Below, piece after piece: positions 62,401-64,000 of a DNA stretch of 64,000 nucleotides. This DNA comes from Clostridiaceae bacterium AM27-36LB (GTDB lineage: Bacteria; Bacillota; Clostridia; Lachnospirales; Lachnospiraceae): positions 62,001-126,000 of the forward strand of contig QUJQ01000004.1 of NCBI GenBank assembly GCA_003480725.1, written 5' to 3'. The translations under genes and the position numbers were made by a program. The notes beneath the pieces were generated by a model. That model had not been told where the DNA came from. It searched no databases and was given only the letters and a program-made list of their open reading frames with translations. How positions within the stretch are numbered: position 1 is the stretch's first letter; every line of letters begins with the position of its first letter.

Positions 62401-63149
62401 AATTTCCTTTCAATAAATGTAAATACCGCGCTTAACAGGGCTCCCACAACGCCAATCAGTATCATAGCCACCATAATCAGTGCTACATCATAACTATCTC
62501 GTCCACGATTAATCAGAAATCCCAGACCCGATTTACTGGACAACATCTCTGCTGCTACCACTACCATCCAGCCTGAGCTGATAGCAATTTTGATGCCTGC
62601 CAGAATTGCTGGCATCGCCGCTGGAAATATCACATGTCTGAGCATCTGCCAGGTGTTAGCCTTATAAATCTTTCCTACCTTCAGATACATATCATCAACC
62701 AACGAAACCCCCGACATTGTATTCATAACGATAGGGAAGAAAGAACCAATAAACACTAACAATACCTTTGGAAATTCTCCAATACCAAACAGCAGAATAA
62801 TCAACGGAATCCACGCAATTGGTGGAATCGGACGAAGCGCCATCAAAATAGGGTTAATTGCTGCCCTTACTTTTTTGTTCCAACCCATAACTAATCCAAT
62901 CCCAACTCCCAGGATAATAGATGCAATTAAAGCAAGCATAACTCTCTTTAGACTGGCAAAAATATGTCCCAGAATTGAAATTTTCATAACCGGTTTCTCA
63001 ATCAGTTTTATGAAACGTTCAATTGTTGCCATCGGTGTCGGGAAAAAATCAGGTTTACTGTTTGACACGAGAAACCATACAACAACTAATCCAAGGATGG
63101 ACAGAGTGGAAAGCATAATATCTCTTGCCTGCGAACGATTCTTTTTCAT
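62376..63149 (-). CDS. ABC importer permease (nitrate/sulfonate/taurine type), second
   Basis: About 257 residues, six membrane segments. The coupling loop near residues 170-190 has AGIKIAISSGWMVVVAAEML, as in SsuC/TauC. The start is set at the ATG at 63149 because it overlaps the previous stop (ATGA) and has GGAGGAG upstream. It overlaps the ATPase gene by 25 bases. Confidence 0.88.
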   Translation of the reverse strand: MKKNRSQARDIMLSTLSILGLVVVWFLVSNSKPDFFPTPMATIERFIKLIEKPVMKISILGHIFASLKRVMLALIASIILGVGIGLVMGWNKKVRAAINPILMALRPIPPIAWIPLIILLFGIGEFPKVLLVFIGSFFPIVMNTMSGVSLVDDMYLKVGKIYKANTWQMLRHVIFPAAMPAILAGIKIAISSGWMVVVAAEMLSSKSGLGFLINRGRDSYDVALIMVAMILIGVVGALLSAVFTFIERKLCGWMSKE

Positions 63150-63991
63150 CCTCTGCTCCTCCATTTCACAACATGATTTTCAAGTTTTGACAATAGCGTC
63201 GTCAAAATTGCTCCTATAACACCAATAGTAAGCATTCCTACAATGATAATATCGGGTCTTACCAACGAACGCCCCTGCTGAATCATATAGCCCAAACCTG
63301 CCGTAGCCGCCAATAACTCAGATGCAACCAGAGTTGACCAAGCATTTCCAAGAGCTACCTGTACACCCGTAAATGCCAGCGGCATTGCATAATTTTTACT
63401 GACAGTCCAGAAAATTTCCCATCTGCTGGCTCCTGATGTCTTTGCTACGTTCAGATATACTGCCGGTGTAAGCTTAATACCTGTATGAGAATTAATAACA
63501 CAGGGAACAAATGCTGCCAAAAATATGATGAATGCTTTTGCGGTCGTTCCGACTCCCAACCAGATAATTGACAACGGAATCCACGCAATCGGTGGAATTG
63601 GGCGTACAATTTCAAAAATAGGAGATACCAGTTTATCAAAAGTATGATAATATCCCATAATCATTCCCAGTGGAACGCCTACGATAACTGCGCTGCAGTA
63701 CCCTACCAGAACCAATTTCAAACTCGTGATAATATGAACTCCCAATACGGCTCCATCCGGCTTCGGATCGGACAATTTCTGTATAAATGTTTTTACTACT
63801 GTAGTGGGCGCACACAAATATTTGCTGTCGATCCAGCCAACTCGCACCGCTAATTCCCAGATTCCCAGAAAAACCAGCACACTGATGGTAGAAATCAGAA
63901 GAAGCTGGCGGTTTTCTTTTCTTTTTGCCTTTGCCTCAATTAAAATGGAATTGGCGACCTCGGCTGAAACTTCTTTCGGTTTATCGCTCAT
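63146..63991 (-). CDS. ABC importer permease (nitrate/sulfonate/taurine type), first
   Basis: 281 residues, six membrane segments plus a charged N-terminus. The coupling loop has TGVQVALGNAWSTLVASELL. It is paralogous to the next permease, so the channel is a heterodimer. It is complete: the ATG at 63991 has GAGAGG in the last bases of the window. The operon probably begins further upstream, where a substrate-binding protein is expected. Confidence 0.88.
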   Translation of the reverse strand: MSDKPKEVSAEVANSILIEAKAKRKENRQLLLISTISVLVFLGIWELAVRVGWIDSKYLCAPTTVVKTFIQKLSDPKPDGAVLGVHIITSLKLVLVGYCSAVIVGVPLGMIMGYYHTFDKLVSPIFEIVRPIPPIAWIPLSIIWLGVGTTAKAFIIFLAAFVPCVINSHTGIKLTPAVYLNVAKTSGASRWEIFWTVSKNYAMPLAFTGVQVALGNAWSTLVASELLAATAGLGYMIQQGRSLVRPDIIIVGMLTIGVIGAILTTLLSKLENHVVKWRSRG

Positions 63992-64000
63992 ATACCTCTC

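Overview
The window looks like a chromosomal segment of a spore-forming, anaerobic gut Firmicute of the Lachnospiraceae type. The evidence is a spoVT gene, a DUF4317 protein, an SUV3-like helicase followed by acylphosphatase, a fused ECF transporter ATPase, a long-form hibernation factor, and the Clostridia-type NiCo and lysine riboswitches. No species can be named from sequence reading alone.

Region 1-18.7 kb is mostly core genome. It holds a truncated CdaR-like regulator divergent from a DUF4317 gene, an LdhA-type D-lactate dehydrogenase, a decayed EamA transporter, RidA, a ketopantoate-reductase-family protein, acylphosphatase, an SUV3-like helicase and a TrmH-family methyltransferase. A CDF metal exporter follows behind a NiCo riboswitch. 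Then come a nucleoside-type ECF transporter with uridine phosphorylase, a GNAT protein, a histidine phosphatase, hpf, a eukaryote-type hisA, an Asp-rich lipoprotein, dapA-dapB behind a lysine riboswitch, and a cobalamin adenosyltransferase.

Region 18.7-27 kb is accessory and partly decayed. It has a two-OB-fold SSB-like protein, a heavy-metal P-type ATPase reduced to its two ends but keeping its promoter and ArsR-type operator, an AT-rich mannose-class PTS operon (two IIA, two IIB, IIC, IID, manA, HAD phosphatase), an HxlR regulator and a NudC-type gene broken by an amber codon. A 30-bp identical sequence occurs upstream of both the ATPase relic and typA.

Region 27-46.3 kb is again core. It has typA followed by a strongly structured, unassigned RNA ending in a terminator, a beta-CASP-type metallo-hydrolase, a TauE/SafE permease, a two-component system next to a repeat-rich PepSY protein, a DUF362 ferredoxin, tRNA-Gln, spoVT, pncB, a GH25-like lipoprotein that has lost its catalytic acid pair, two PrsA/SurA-like lipoproteins, mfd and pth.

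Region 46.3-64 kb is an accessory island centred on the nickel-pincer (Lar) cofactor. One lar set (larE, larB, broken larC) is AT-rich. A second set (larB, larC1) is more GC-rich and accompanies a LarA-family enzyme. The LarA-family gene sits in a long minus-strand operon with a nitrate/taurine-type ABC importer, SDR and zinc dehydrogenases, a split transketolase, ribulose-phosphate 3-epimerase, an AraD-like epimerase, a divergent triosephosphate isomerase and a TSUP exporter. I infer an organic-acid or organosulfonate catabolic pathway joined to pentose phosphates by transketolase; the substrate is unknown. Between the two lar sets lies a relic of an IS110-family element: the first about 24 codons of its transposase, preceded by a structured non-coding region in the position where IS110 elements encode bridge RNA.
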